A stretch of DNA of 64,000 nt, from NCBI RefSeq assembly GCF_014649655.1, contig NZ_BMTL01000043.1:1-64000 (forward strand). The letters run 5' to 3'. Source of the DNA: Streptomyces humidus (lineage in GTDB: Bacteria; Actinomycetota; Actinomycetes; Streptomycetales; Streptomycetaceae). The notes under the pieces were generated by a model, which was not told the origin of the DNA, made no database searches, and was given only the letters and a program-made list of their open reading frames with translations. Numbering within the stretch: the first letter of the stretch is position 1; each line of letters begins with the position of its first letter. Positions 24,530 to 33,103 of this stretch are shown piece after piece. A program made the position numbers and the translations under genes.

Positions 24530-25975
24530 TCAGCGGTAGATCGACTGCGGCCGCAGATAGGACGCCAGGCCCTCCGGACCCAGCTCGCTGCCCAGCCCGC
24601 TCGCCTTCGCACCGCCGAAGGGCGCCACCGGGTCGGGGAGATAGCGGTTCACGCCGATCGTGCCGGTCTGCACCCGCCGGGCGACGGCCGCCCCCCGCTC
24701 GGGGTCCGACGTCCACACGGTGCCCCCGAGACCGTAGTCGGAGTCGTTGGCGATCCGGACCGCGTCGTCGACGTCGTCGTACGGCAGCACGCAGAGCACC
24801 GGCCCGAAGATCTCCTCCTGGGCGATGGTGAAGTTGTTGTCGACGTCCGCGAAGACCGTGGGTTCCACGAACCAGCCCTTGTCCAGGCCCGCGGGGCGTC
24901 CACCACCCGTGGTGAGGCGGGCCCCCTCGGCGCGCCCCTTCGCGATGTACCCCTCCACCCGCTCCCTCTGCTGCGCGGTGACCATCGGCCCGATGAGGGT
25001 GTCCTGCGCCAGCGCGTCGCCCACCGGCAGACTGCGGGCCAGCTCGGTGATCAGGTCGGCCACCTCGGCGTACCGGCTGCGCGGAGCCAGGATGCGGGTG
25101 CTCAGGAAGCAGGTCTGGCCGTTGTTCGTCAGCGTGGCGGCGACGAGGTCCTGCCCGATCTGCGCCGGGTCCAGCACCGCGTCGTCCAGGACGATGCCCG
25201 CCGACTTCCCGCCGAGCTCCAGGGTCGCCGGCCGCAGCAGCCGGCCGCAGGTCTCGGCGATGGACCGGCCGGCCGCCGTCGACCCGGTGAACGCCACCTT
25301 GTCGACGCCGGGGTGCGACACGAGACGGCCGCCGGCCTCACGGCCGCCCGGGACGATGTTGAGCACCCCGGCGGGAACGCCGGCCGCCTCCGCGGCCTCG
25401 GCGACCAGGAAGGAGTCGAGCGAGGCCTCGGGCGAGGGCTTGAGCACCACCGTGCAGCCCGCGGCCATGGCAGGTGCGATCTTGAACATGGACAGCACCT
25501 GGGGGTAGTTCCAGGGCACGATCGCGGCGACGACCCCGACCGGGGTCCTGCGCACCTCGACCGAACCGCCGAGCAGCCCGGCGCGCGTCTCGGAGAAGGC
25601 CGTCGTACGGGCCAGCCCCGCGTAGTAGCGCAGCACCGCGGTCGGGTAGCCGGCCTCGAGCTGTCTGGCGATGCTGATCGGCAGGCCGTTCTGGCTGCTG
25701 ACCGTCTCCGCGATGCGGCCCGCGCGTGCTTCGAGCTGCTCGGCGAAGCGTTCCATGACCTCGGCCCGGCGCTCCGGCTCCCAGGCCGCCCACCCGCCCG
25801 GCTGGTCGAAGGTGCGGCGCGCGGCCTCGACGGCGGCGTCGATGTCCGCTTCAAGCCCCTCGGGTGCGCTGCCGAGCACCTCCTCGGTGCTCGGGTTGAC
25901 GGGCGCGATGACGCGGCCACTGGACGGCCGCACCCACTCCCCGCCGATGTAGAGATGTTCGTAGCGAAGCTCCAT
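24530..25975 (-). CDS. NAD(P)-dependent aldehyde dehydrogenase
   Basis: The 481-aa protein is a full-length aldehyde dehydrogenase-superfamily enzyme. Signatures are IVPWNYPQ, GSTAAGRSI for the cofactor region, LELGGKSAG with the general-base Glu, NNGQTCFLSTR with the nucleophilic Cys, and EEIFGPVLCV. It oxidises an aldehyde to the acid. With the amine oxidase at 13042, the logical substrate is indole-3-acetaldehyde (or phenylacetaldehyde), giving IAA for the iac operon. AGGAGA precedes the ATG. It is monocistronic, convergent with catC and divergent from the ROK gene. Sequence alone gives no specific substrate. Confidence 0.9.
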   Translation of the reverse strand: MELRYEHLYIGGEWVRPSSGRVIAPVNPSTEEVLGSAPEGLEADIDAAVEAARRTFDQPGGWAAWEPERRAEVMERFAEQLEARAGRIAETVSSQNGLPISIARQLEAGYPTAVLRYYAGLARTTAFSETRAGLLGGSVEVRRTPVGVVAAIVPWNYPQVLSMFKIAPAMAAGCTVVLKPSPEASLDSFLVAEAAEAAGVPAGVLNIVPGGREAGGRLVSHPGVDKVAFTGSTAAGRSIAETCGRLLRPATLELGGKSAGIVLDDAVLDPAQIGQDLVAATLTNNGQTCFLSTRILAPRSRYAEVADLITELARSLPVGDALAQDTLIGPMVTAQQRERVEGYIAKGRAEGARLTTGGGRPAGLDKGWFVEPTVFADVDNNFTIAQEEIFGPVLCVLPYDDVDDAVRIANDSDYGLGGTVWTSDPERGAAVARRVQTGTIGVNRYLPDPVAPFGGAKASGLGSELGPEGLASYLRPQSIYR

Positions 25976-26276
25976 CGGTGCTCTCCTGGCGATCCGGCGC
26001 CCGTGCCGAAGTCAGGTACGGGTCACGAGCCGAGCTTCACCCGGCCGGCCGACGGCGGCGTGCGGCAGGGTGCATGGGCTGCCACCAGAGAATGCACGGG
26101 GTCGGGTTCGGGGCGGCGCGCGGGGCCCGGTCCCGGGCCCGGGACGGGGGGCGGGCCGCACGAGGACCTCGGCGACCGCGTCGCCTTCGGCCCGCTCTGT
26201 TATGACTGAGCCCATAAGCCTTACTCTTATGTGCTGTCGGAACATAATGGCAGAGCGGTCTGCCATGGAGGATGCC
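25976..26276. promoter_or_regulatory. Divergent intergenic region, aldehyde dehydrogenase / ROK
   Basis: No gene is evident in these 301 bp. A perfect 16-bp GC palindrome lies at 26130-26145. The A/T-rich last 80 bases before the ROK gene hold two overlapping inverted repeats, CATAAG-N7-CTTATG (26213-26231) and TTATGT-N9-ACATAA (26227-26247), which are candidate autoregulatory operators. The half-site GTTCCG (reverse strand, around 26237-26243) recurs in the operator at 27551-27565. Confidence 0.5.
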
Positions 26277-27551
26277 ATGAGCGCCACCACGCCCTCGCCG
26301 CAGGAGGCGTACATCCACGGCCAGTTGGTCAACCTGGTCCGCACCGGACAGGCGGTGACCCGGCCGGCGCTGGAGCAGCAGACCAGGCTCGGGCGCAAGG
26401 TCGTCGCCCAGCGGGTGCAGCAGGCCATCGACGTCGGCCTGCTGGAGGACGGTGACCTGGCCCCCTCGGGCGGTGGACGTCCGTCGCGCCTCCTGCGCTT
26501 CCGGGCCGAGGCGGGGCACGTGTTCGCCGCGGTGCTCGGGGCCACGGAGGTGACCGCCGCCGTCTCGACCCTCGACGGGACGCTGCTGGCGTCCCTCCAC
26601 GAGGACTGGGACGCCGCCGACCGCCCCGACGAGACGCTCGAGGTCCTGGACGGCCTGTTCGTGCGGCTCGCCCGCAGGACCCGCGTCGAGCCGTGGGCGT
26701 TCGGCATCGGCGTGGCGGGCCCCGTCGACTTCGGCTCGGGACGGCTGGTCGCCCCGCCGATCCTGCCGGGCTGGGACGGGTACAGCGTCCGCTCCTGGCT
26801 GCGGGAGCGCTATGACGCCCCGGTGTGGGTCGACAACGACGTCAATCTCATGGCGCTCGGGGAGTGGCACAAGGGAACGCCCAACGACGGGCGGGATCTG
26901 CTGTACGTCTTCGTCGACGAAGGCGTGGGAGCCGGCCTGGTCTCCAGGGGCCGGGTTTTCCGGGGGGAGAGCGGTGCGGCCGGCGACATCGGTCATACGC
27001 AGGTCACCGAGGATCCCACGGTGGTGTGCCGGTGCGGCCGGACGGGCTGCCTGGAGGCCGTGACCGGTGGGTGGGGGCTGGTGCGGCGGCTCACGGCGCG
27101 CGCCGCCGAGAGCCCGCTGCTGTCGGAGCGGCTGGCCGGGCAGGGGCGCCTGACGGCCGAGGATGTCGGCATGGCCGCGCGTGCGGGGGATCCGCTCGCC
27201 GCGGCGGAGGTCGAGAGCGGGGCCCGGCTCATCGGCGTGACCGCCGCCAACCTGGTCAACTTCGTGAATCCGGGCACGGTCGTGCTGGGCGGCGGCGCCG
27301 TCCGCGTCGGCGACTCGGTCTTCGAGGTGTTCGCGGACACCTTGATGCGTCGCGCCGGCACGCTGGCCGCGCAGCGGCTGCGCGTGCGTCCGGCGTCCCT
27401 GGATTTCCGCGAGGGCGTCACCGGAGCGGCGATCATGGCCATCGAGCAGATGTTCGGTCCGGCATCCCTGGGGCTCTGGATCGAGAACGGTTCGCCGATC
27501 GGGTACGCGACCTCCCTCCAGCGGACATCCGTGCTGGAGGGGTTGACATAA
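26277..27551 (+). CDS. ROK-family transcriptional regulator
   Basis: The 424-aa protein has an N-terminal winged helix (about residues 10-75: GQAVTRPALEQQTRLGRKVV) and a ROK sugar-kinase-like domain. The latter shows GIGVAGPVDFGSG, DNDVNLMALGEW and the zinc-binding signature GHTQV followed by CRCGRTGCLEAV. ROK repressors typically respond to a sugar and control adjacent uptake genes. ATG 26277 follows GGAGGA. It directly precedes the binding-protein-dependent transporter, whose promoter overlaps its stop codon. The ligand is probably a sugar released from the imported glycoside (inference). Confidence 0.9.
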   Translation: MSATTPSPQEAYIHGQLVNLVRTGQAVTRPALEQQTRLGRKVVAQRVQQAIDVGLLEDGDLAPSGGGRPSRLLRFRAEAGHVFAAVLGATEVTAAVSTLDGTLLASLHEDWDAADRPDETLEVLDGLFVRLARRTRVEPWAFGIGVAGPVDFGSGRLVAPPILPGWDGYSVRSWLRERYDAPVWVDNDVNLMALGEWHKGTPNDGRDLLYVFVDEGVGAGLVSRGRVFRGESGAAGDIGHTQVTEDPTVVCRCGRTGCLEAVTGGWGLVRRLTARAAESPLLSERLAGQGRLTAEDVGMAARAGDPLAAAEVESGARLIGVTAANLVNFVNPGTVVLGGGAVRVGDSVFEVFADTLMRRAGTLAAQRLRVRPASLDFREGVTGAAIMAIEQMFGPASLGLWIENGSPIGYATSLQRTSVLEGLT

Positions 27552-27570
27552 GTTCCGTTGGAACTAAAGT
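27543..27570 (+). promoter_or_regulatory. Promoter with embedded palindrome for the glycoside operon
   Basis: TTGACA (27543-27548) and TAAAGT (27565-27570) are spaced by 16 bp, a good housekeeping-type promoter. Between and overlapping them lies the perfect inverted repeat AGTTCC-GTT-GGAACT (27551-27565). Repressor binding here would block RNA polymerase. The TAA stop of the ROK gene is inside the element. Confidence 0.65.
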
Positions 27571-27701
27571 CTGGCGCAGGGCGTGGCCGTAGCCGCAGTA
27601 CCCACTTGTCACGCCCCTCACCGGAGAACCCCGCCGTCCCGAGTTCCTCTGCGGTCCAAGCCGCCCTGGACGCGCGCGGTCCCGACGCCTCTGGAGTTCA
27701 C

Positions 27702-29228
27702 ATGCGAAGACTTCTCGTCGCGGTCCCCGCCGCAGCCCTGGTCCTCACCGTCTCTGCCTGCGGTGGCGCCGCGGGCGGCGGCGGTGCGAATGCGGGGAGC
27801 ACCCTCTCCCTCGCGACCGTCACGCCCCCCAAGTCGTTCGAGCCCGGCGCCATGGCCATGGGCGGTCCCGAGGACCACTACTACCAGGCCGTGTACGACA
27901 CGCTGCTGAAGCTCGACGCCTACGGCCGGCCGGCGGCAGGCCTGGCGACGAACTGGAACTACGACGCGGCCAACACCACCCTCAGCCTTACCCTGCGCAG
28001 CGGCGTGACCTTCACCGACGGCACGAAGTTCGACGCGGAGGCGGTCAGGACGAACCTCGAGCACGCCAAGAAGGGTACGGGCGAGGCGGCGAACGCCCTG
28101 AAGTTCGTCGACCACGTCAAGGCGGTGGACCCCACGCACGTCGACATCGTGCTGACCTCCCCCGACCCCTCCCTGACCGCCGGCCTCGCCCGCAGCGCCG
28201 GTTACATGGACAGTCCCAAGGCGTTCACCCGCGGCGACGTCGCGACCCGCCCGGTCGGGACCGGGCCCTACCGGCTCGACGCGAAGCGCAGCACCGCCGG
28301 GGACACCTACGTCTTCACCCGCAACGCCGGTTACTGGGACAAGATCCATTACCCCTACAAGGAGGTGAGCATCAAGGTCCTCGACGACACCACGGCCGCG
28401 CTGAACGCTCTGCGCTCAGGCCAGCTCCAGGGCATGCCCGGGCCCAGCAAGGACATCGTGGAAGGTGCGCGCAAGGCGGGGCTGACCGTCACCACCTTCG
28501 AGAACGGCACCATGGAGGGAGTCTTCCTCTGGGACCGCAAGGGCAACAACACCAAGGCCCTGGGCGATGTGCGCGTCCGCCGGGCGATCAACTACGCCTT
28601 CGACCGCGAGGCGATCGTCAAGAACGTCAAGGGCGGCCTGGGCACCGCCACCGACCAGGTCTTCGGATCCAGCACCCCGGCCTACGACAAGTCCCTGGAA
28701 GGCGCCTACGGCCACGACCTCGGCAAGGCCGAGAAGCTGATGGCCGAGGCCGGCTACGCGCAGGGCTTCTCGATGACGCTGCCCGACTTCTCGCCGGTGT
28801 ACCCGAACGAGCAGGCGGCCATGACCGAGGCGCTGAAGTCGATCGGCATCAAGGTGACCTACCAGCCGATCACCGGGGACCAGGTCGTCGGCAGCATCAT
28901 CGGCGGCAAGTGGCCGGCCAACTTCTTCTCGCTGACGTCGAGCAGCCCCTGGGCCTTCATCCAGCTGGCCGTCGCCCCGGGCGCGACGTTCAACCCCTTC
29001 CACGTCAGCGACCCCAAGATCGCGGCTCTGCTGAAGACCGTCCAGCAGTCGAGCGGAGCGGCGCAGGACAAGGCGCTCAAGCAGCTCAACGCCTACCTGG
29101 TCGACCAGGCCTGGTTCGCGCCCTGGGACGTGCAGAAGGGGGCCTACGTGAGCGCGAAGACGGTGAAGGTGACGCCGATCCCCGGAATCGCCGTACCGCC
29201 CCTGTCCGGTTTCTCGCCGGCCAGCTGA
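27702..29228 (+). CDS. ABC transporter substrate-binding lipoprotein, family 5
   Basis: The 508-aa protein begins with a lipoprotein signal peptide whose lipobox VSAC places the lipidated Cys near residue 21. The rest is a SBP_bac_5 (DppA/OppA-like) protein with typical segments such as YDTLLKLDAYGRPAAGLATNW, RPVGTGPY and DVRVRRAINYAFDREAIV. It presents substrate at the membrane to the following permeases. This family also binds oligosaccharides and glycosides, and the downstream enzymes favour a glycoside here. ATG 27702 follows CTGGAG. A long leader of about 130 bp separates it from the promoter. Confidence 0.92.
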   Translation: MRRLLVAVPAAALVLTVSACGGAAGGGGANAGSTLSLATVTPPKSFEPGAMAMGGPEDHYYQAVYDTLLKLDAYGRPAAGLATNWNYDAANTTLSLTLRSGVTFTDGTKFDAEAVRTNLEHAKKGTGEAANALKFVDHVKAVDPTHVDIVLTSPDPSLTAGLARSAGYMDSPKAFTRGDVATRPVGTGPYRLDAKRSTAGDTYVFTRNAGYWDKIHYPYKEVSIKVLDDTTAALNALRSGQLQGMPGPSKDIVEGARKAGLTVTTFENGTMEGVFLWDRKGNNTKALGDVRVRRAINYAFDREAIVKNVKGGLGTATDQVFGSSTPAYDKSLEGAYGHDLGKAEKLMAEAGYAQGFSMTLPDFSPVYPNEQAAMTEALKSIGIKVTYQPITGDQVVGSIIGGKWPANFFSLTSSSPWAFIQLAVAPGATFNPFHVSDPKIAALLKTVQQSSGAAQDKALKQLNAYLVDQAWFAPWDVQKGAYVSAKTVKVTPIPGIAVPPLSGFSPAS

Positions 29229-29234
29229 CCCGCT

Positions 29235-29269
29235 GCCCGTGCCCGCGGCCTGCCTCCGCGGGCACGGGC
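29235..29269 (+). terminator. Intercistronic hairpin after the binding-protein gene
   Basis: A perfect 14-bp stem (29235-29248 with 29256-29269, seven-base loop) begins seven bases after the stop codon. Such hairpins after binding-protein genes usually attenuate read-through or stabilise the upstream mRNA, giving excess binding protein relative to permease. Confidence 0.6.
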
Positions 29270-29301
29270 CGGCTTCCACTCACCCGCACCCGGAGCCGAT
29301 C

Positions 29302-30243
29302 GTGTCCCTCTTCCTGCTTCGCCGGCTCGGCGCCGGCCTCGTCCTGGTCTTCGTGATCGCGACGGCCACCTTCTTCCTCACGAGCGTCACCGGTTCCGAC
29401 CCGGCGCGCCGGATCGCCGGCACCCAGGCGAGCGCGGCCCAGGTGATCGCCAAGCGCCACGAGCTGGGCCTGGACCGCCCCGTCCTGACGCGCTACACCG
29501 ACTGGCTCTCGCACGCCGTCCGCGGAGACCTGGGCACCTCGTGGTTCTCCAACCAGCCCGTCACCGGCCTCGTCGGCCAGGCGCTGCCGGTCTCGCTCTC
29601 GCTGGTCCTCGCCGCGACCGTCCTCACCGCCGCCGTCAGCATCGTCCTCGGAGTGGTCGCCGCCGTGCGCGGCGGCTGGGTGGACCACGTCCTGCAGAGC
29701 ATCTCGATCGTCGCGTTCGCCGTGCCGAACTTCCTCGTGGGCATGGTCCTCGCCCTGCTCCTCGCCGTGGAACTCGGTCTGTTCCCGGCAGTCGGCTACG
29801 TCCCCCTCGCAGGCGACCCGGCCGGCTGGCTCGCCTCGATCACCCTCCCGTCGATCGCCCTGGCCGTCGGAGCGATCGCCACCGTCGCGAGCCAGACACG
29901 GGGCTCGATGATCGACGTCCTGCGGCAGGACTACGTGCGCACCCTGCGCAGCCGCGGACTGCCCGTGCGCAGCGTGCTGCTCAAGCACGCCCTGCGCAAC
30001 GCCGCCCCGACCTCGCTCACCGTGCTCTCGCTGCAGTTCATCGCCCTCATCGGCGGCGCCGTGGTCATCGAGAAGGTCTTCGGCCTGACCGGGATCGGCG
30101 CCCGTGCCACGTCGGCGGCAAGCCAGGGGGACGTACCGCTGGTGCTCGGCATCGTCGTCGTCACCGTGGTGCTCGTCGTGGTCGTCAACCTGCTGGTCGA
30201 TGTGGTCCTCGGCTGGCTCAACCCGAAGGTGCGCATCGCATGA
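29302..30243 (+). CDS. ABC transporter permease, DppB-like
   Basis: The 313-aa membrane protein has six hydrophobic segments and the DppB/OppB pattern: N-terminal FLLRRLGAGLVLVFVIATATFF, the loop GLDRPVLTRYTDWL, and the EAA-type cytoplasmic loop LRQDYVRTLRSRGLPVRSVL that contacts the ATPase. GTG 29302 is preceded by CGGAG. It overlaps the next gene by four bases and follows the binding-protein gene after the hairpin. Confidence 0.9.
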   Translation: MSLFLLRRLGAGLVLVFVIATATFFLTSVTGSDPARRIAGTQASAAQVIAKRHELGLDRPVLTRYTDWLSHAVRGDLGTSWFSNQPVTGLVGQALPVSLSLVLAATVLTAAVSIVLGVVAAVRGGWVDHVLQSISIVAFAVPNFLVGMVLALLLAVELGLFPAVGYVPLAGDPAGWLASITLPSIALAVGAIATVASQTRGSMIDVLRQDYVRTLRSRGLPVRSVLLKHALRNAAPTSLTVLSLQFIALIGGAVVIEKVFGLTGIGARATSAASQGDVPLVLGIVVVTVVLVVVVNLLVDVVLGWLNPKVRIA

Positions 30244-32084
30244 GCCAGCCCATCGACATCGACATCGACGTCGCCGGTGGACCGGCGCGCCCCCCGCTCC
30301 CCGGCGCACCCCGGCCCGGCGTGCTCCGGCGGCTGCTGCGCAAGCCGGCCGCGGCCGTCTCGCTCGCCTTCGTCGCGGTCGTCGCCGTGGCCGGCGCCCT
30401 GGCGCCGCAGCTGACGGCGAACAGCCCGACGGCCTCCGAGATCGCCAACGCACTGGCCCCCATGGGCGGGAACCACCCGCTCGGCACCGACGGCGTCGGC
30501 CGCGACGTGCTCGCCCAGCTGCTCTACGGCAGCCGCACGAGCCTGACCGGCGCGCTCATCGTCGTGGCCGTGTCGCTGCTGATCGGGCTGCCCGCCGGCG
30601 TCCTGGCCGGGTACCACCGAGGCTGGTTCGACGGCCTCGCCAACTGGCTCGGCAGCCTGGTCATGGCTCTGCCGGCGATCATCGTGCTGCTCGTCGTCCT
30701 CGCCCAGTGGGGCCGCAGCACGGCCCTGGCGATGACCGTCTTCGGTTTCCTGATCGCCCCCGGCGTCTTCCGGCTCGTGCGGTCCTCGGTGATCGCCGTC
30801 CGCGAGGAGCTCTACGTAGACGCCGCGCGGGTCTCCGGCCTGGGCGACGCCCGCATCATGCGCCGGCACATCCTCCCGGTCGTCGTGGCGCCCACCGTCA
30901 TCCAGGCCTCGCAGCTGCTCGGCATCGCGATCGTCATCCAGGCCGGACTGGAGTTCCTCGGCCTCGGCTCGGCCAACCAGGCCAGCTGGGGCGGCATGCT
31001 CAGCAACGCCTTCCAGAACGTCTACTTCGCCCCGCGGCTGCTGCTGTGGCCGGCGCTGGCGATCGTCCTGACCGTCACCGCGTTCTGCCTGATCGGCAAC
31101 GCCCTGCGCGACGCTCTCGGCGCCGCCGACGCGGGCCGCCGCGCCCGGCGGCGGACGGACGCGGCCGCGGGCCCGGTGGTCACCGCGGCGCACGACGCGG
31201 CCGCGCAGGACCCTCCCGCCGACGCGCTGCTGGCCGTGCAGGACCTGCACGCGGCCTATCCGCGCCCCGACGGCACGGAATCCGTCGTCGTGCAGGGCGT
31301 GTCGCTGACCGTCCGCAGGGGTGAGATCCTCGGCCTGGTCGGCGAATCGGGATCGGGCAAGTCACAGACCGCCTTCTCCGTGCTGGGACTCCTCCCGCCG
31401 CAGGCCCGCACCTCCGCGACGCGCCTGCTCTTCGACGGGCAGGACCTGCGCGGGCTGTCCCCCGCGGCGATGAACAAGCTGCGCGGCCGGCGCATCGGCT
31501 ACATCCCGCAGGAGCCGATGTCCAACCTCGACCCCTCCTTCCGGATCGGCGCCCAGCTCACGGAGCCGATGCGCCACCACCTCGGGCTCTCCCGGGCGCA
31601 GGCGAGGACCGAGGCGCTGCGGCTGCTCGAGCGCGTCGGCATCGCCGACCCGGCCCGCGTCTTCGCCTCCTATCCGCACCAGGTCTCCGGCGGCATGGCG
31701 CAGCGGGTGCTCATCGCGGGCGCCGTCTCCTGCGACCCGGACCTGCTCATCGCCGACGAGCCCACCACCGCCCTCGACGTCACCGTGCAGGCGGAGGTCC
31801 TCGACCTCCTCCGCGAGCTGCAGGCCGAGCGGCGCATGGGCGTGATCCTCGTGACCCACGACTTCGGCGTGGTCGCCGACCTGTGCGACACCGTCGCGGT
31901 GATGCAGTCCGGCCGCATCGTCGAGACCGCCCCCGCCACCGAGCTGTTCGCGGCCCCGCGGCACCCCTACACCCGGATGCTGCTCGACGCCACGCTCGAG
32001 GACAGCACCCCCCGCTCGGCCCGGGCGGTGGCCACGCCGGCCGCGCCGTCCCGCTCCGTCCTCGACCTCGGAGGCGACCGATGA
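30240..32084 (+). CDS. Fused ABC permease (DppC-like) and ATP-binding protein (DppD-like)
   Basis: The 614-aa chain joins two usually separate subunits. Residues about 1-300 are a DppC-type permease with the loop VREELYVDAARVSGLGDARI and the typical NHPLGTDGVGRDVLAQLLYG. After an Ala/Arg-rich linker, residues about 330-600 are an ATPase with Walker A GESGSGKS, signature VSGGMAQR, Walker B LLIADEPTTALD and a C-terminal oligopeptide-type tail (PRHPYTRMLL). I find no stop or frameshift in between. Such fusions occur in actinobacterial family-5 systems. It overlaps both flanking genes by four bases. Confidence 0.9.
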   Translation: MSQPIDIDIDVAGGPARPPLPGAPRPGVLRRLLRKPAAAVSLAFVAVVAVAGALAPQLTANSPTASEIANALAPMGGNHPLGTDGVGRDVLAQLLYGSRTSLTGALIVVAVSLLIGLPAGVLAGYHRGWFDGLANWLGSLVMALPAIIVLLVVLAQWGRSTALAMTVFGFLIAPGVFRLVRSSVIAVREELYVDAARVSGLGDARIMRRHILPVVVAPTVIQASQLLGIAIVIQAGLEFLGLGSANQASWGGMLSNAFQNVYFAPRLLLWPALAIVLTVTAFCLIGNALRDALGAADAGRRARRRTDAAAGPVVTAAHDAAAQDPPADALLAVQDLHAAYPRPDGTESVVVQGVSLTVRRGEILGLVGESGSGKSQTAFSVLGLLPPQARTSATRLLFDGQDLRGLSPAAMNKLRGRRIGYIPQEPMSNLDPSFRIGAQLTEPMRHHLGLSRAQARTEALRLLERVGIADPARVFASYPHQVSGGMAQRVLIAGAVSCDPDLLIADEPTTALDVTVQAEVLDLLRELQAERRMGVILVTHDFGVVADLCDTVAVMQSGRIVETAPATELFAAPRHPYTRMLLDATLEDSTPRSARAVATPAAPSRSVLDLGGDR

Positions 32085-32932
32085 CCGCCGCGCACCCGCT
32101 CCTCGAGGCCGACCGGGTCCTCGTCGACTACCCCGTCAAGGGCTGGCGACGGCCACCGTTCCGCGCGCTGAAGGGCATCTCGCTGACCGTGGGCGCCGGC
32201 GAGACCGTCGGCCTCGTCGGAGAGTCCGGGTCCGGCAAGACGACCCTGGGCCGGGCCATCCTCGGCCTGGCGCCGGTGACCGGCGGCGAGATCCGCTTCG
32301 AGGGCCGGACGATCTCCGGGCTGGGCAAACGGGAACGCCGCGCCCTCAGCAAGGACATCCAGGTCGTCTTCCAGGACCCGTACACCTCGCTGAACCCGGC
32401 GATGAGCGTCGGGGACATCCTCACCGAGCCGCTGCTCGTCGACGGAATCTCGCGTGCGGAGGCCGAGCGCAGGGTCCGCAGCCTGCTGGACGAGGTGCAC
32501 CTGCCCGCCGACGCCGCCCGGCGACTGCCGCGGGAGTTCTCCGGCGGGCAGCGCCAGCGGGTCGCCATCGCGCGGGCGCTGTCGCGGGACCCCCGGCTCA
32601 TCGTCTGCGACGAGCCGGTCAGCGCGCTCGACCTCTCCACCCAGTCCCGCGTCCTCGACCTGCTGATCGAGATCCAGGAGCTCACCGGGGTCGCCTACCT
32701 GTTCGTGACCCACGACCTGTCCGTCGTGCGGCACATCAGCCACCGGGTCGCGGTGATGTACCGGGGGGAGATCGTCGAGGAGGGCGACGCGGCCACGGTG
32801 ACCTCGGAGCCCGCGCACCCGTACACCCGGCGGCTGCTGCTCGCCGCGCCCGTGCCGGACCCGGCGCGACAGGCCGGACGGCGGGCCGAGCGGCACCGCT
32901 TCCTGGCCGCCCAGGCGGCGCCCGACCACTGA
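32081..32932 (+). CDS. ABC transporter ATP-binding protein, DppF-like
   Basis: The 283-aa protein is the second ATPase of the importer. Walker A is GESGSGKTT, the signature is FSGGQRQRVAIARAL, Walker B is LIVCDEPVSALD and the H-loop is VTHDLSVVRH. The QDPYTSLNPAMSVGDIL stretch and the PAHPYTRRLL tail are typical of DppF/OppF. ATG 32081 overlaps the stop of the fused protein. It completes the transporter of binding protein, two permeases and two ATPases. Confidence 0.92.
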   Translation: MTAAHPLLEADRVLVDYPVKGWRRPPFRALKGISLTVGAGETVGLVGESGSGKTTLGRAILGLAPVTGGEIRFEGRTISGLGKRERRALSKDIQVVFQDPYTSLNPAMSVGDILTEPLLVDGISRAEAERRVRSLLDEVHLPADAARRLPREFSGGQRQRVAIARALSRDPRLIVCDEPVSALDLSTQSRVLDLLIEIQELTGVAYLFVTHDLSVVRHISHRVAVMYRGEIVEEGDAATVTSEPAHPYTRRLLLAAPVPDPARQAGRRAERHRFLAAQAAPDH

Positions 32933-33038
32933 CGGGCCATCGCACACAAGGCGCGTCCACCGCGTCACACCTCACCGGACGGCGCTCGACGCCGCCGTCC
33001 GGACACCCCCACGCGCCCTCCCGCGCCCCCGCGCGCCC

Positions 33039-33079
33039 CCGGAACAGACCCGGAAGCGATCCGGAACAGACCCGGAAGC
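33039..33079 (+). repeat. 19-bp direct repeat before the oxidoreductase gene
   Basis: CCGGAACAGACCCGGAAGC occurs at 33039-33057 and again at 33061-33079 (22-bp period), with a partial third unit CCCGGAAG at 33081. It fills the leader between the transporter and the catabolic genes. It may be a regulatory site or a slippage product. Confidence 0.6.
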
Positions 33080-33103
33080 ACCCGGAAGAGACGAGGAACC
33101 AAC

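Noticed and set aside
31100..31250. Possible frameshift or missed stop joining the permease and ATPase genes
   Set aside because: The frame is continuous, both halves are complete and the linker has ordinary coding composition. Such fusions are known in actinobacteria.
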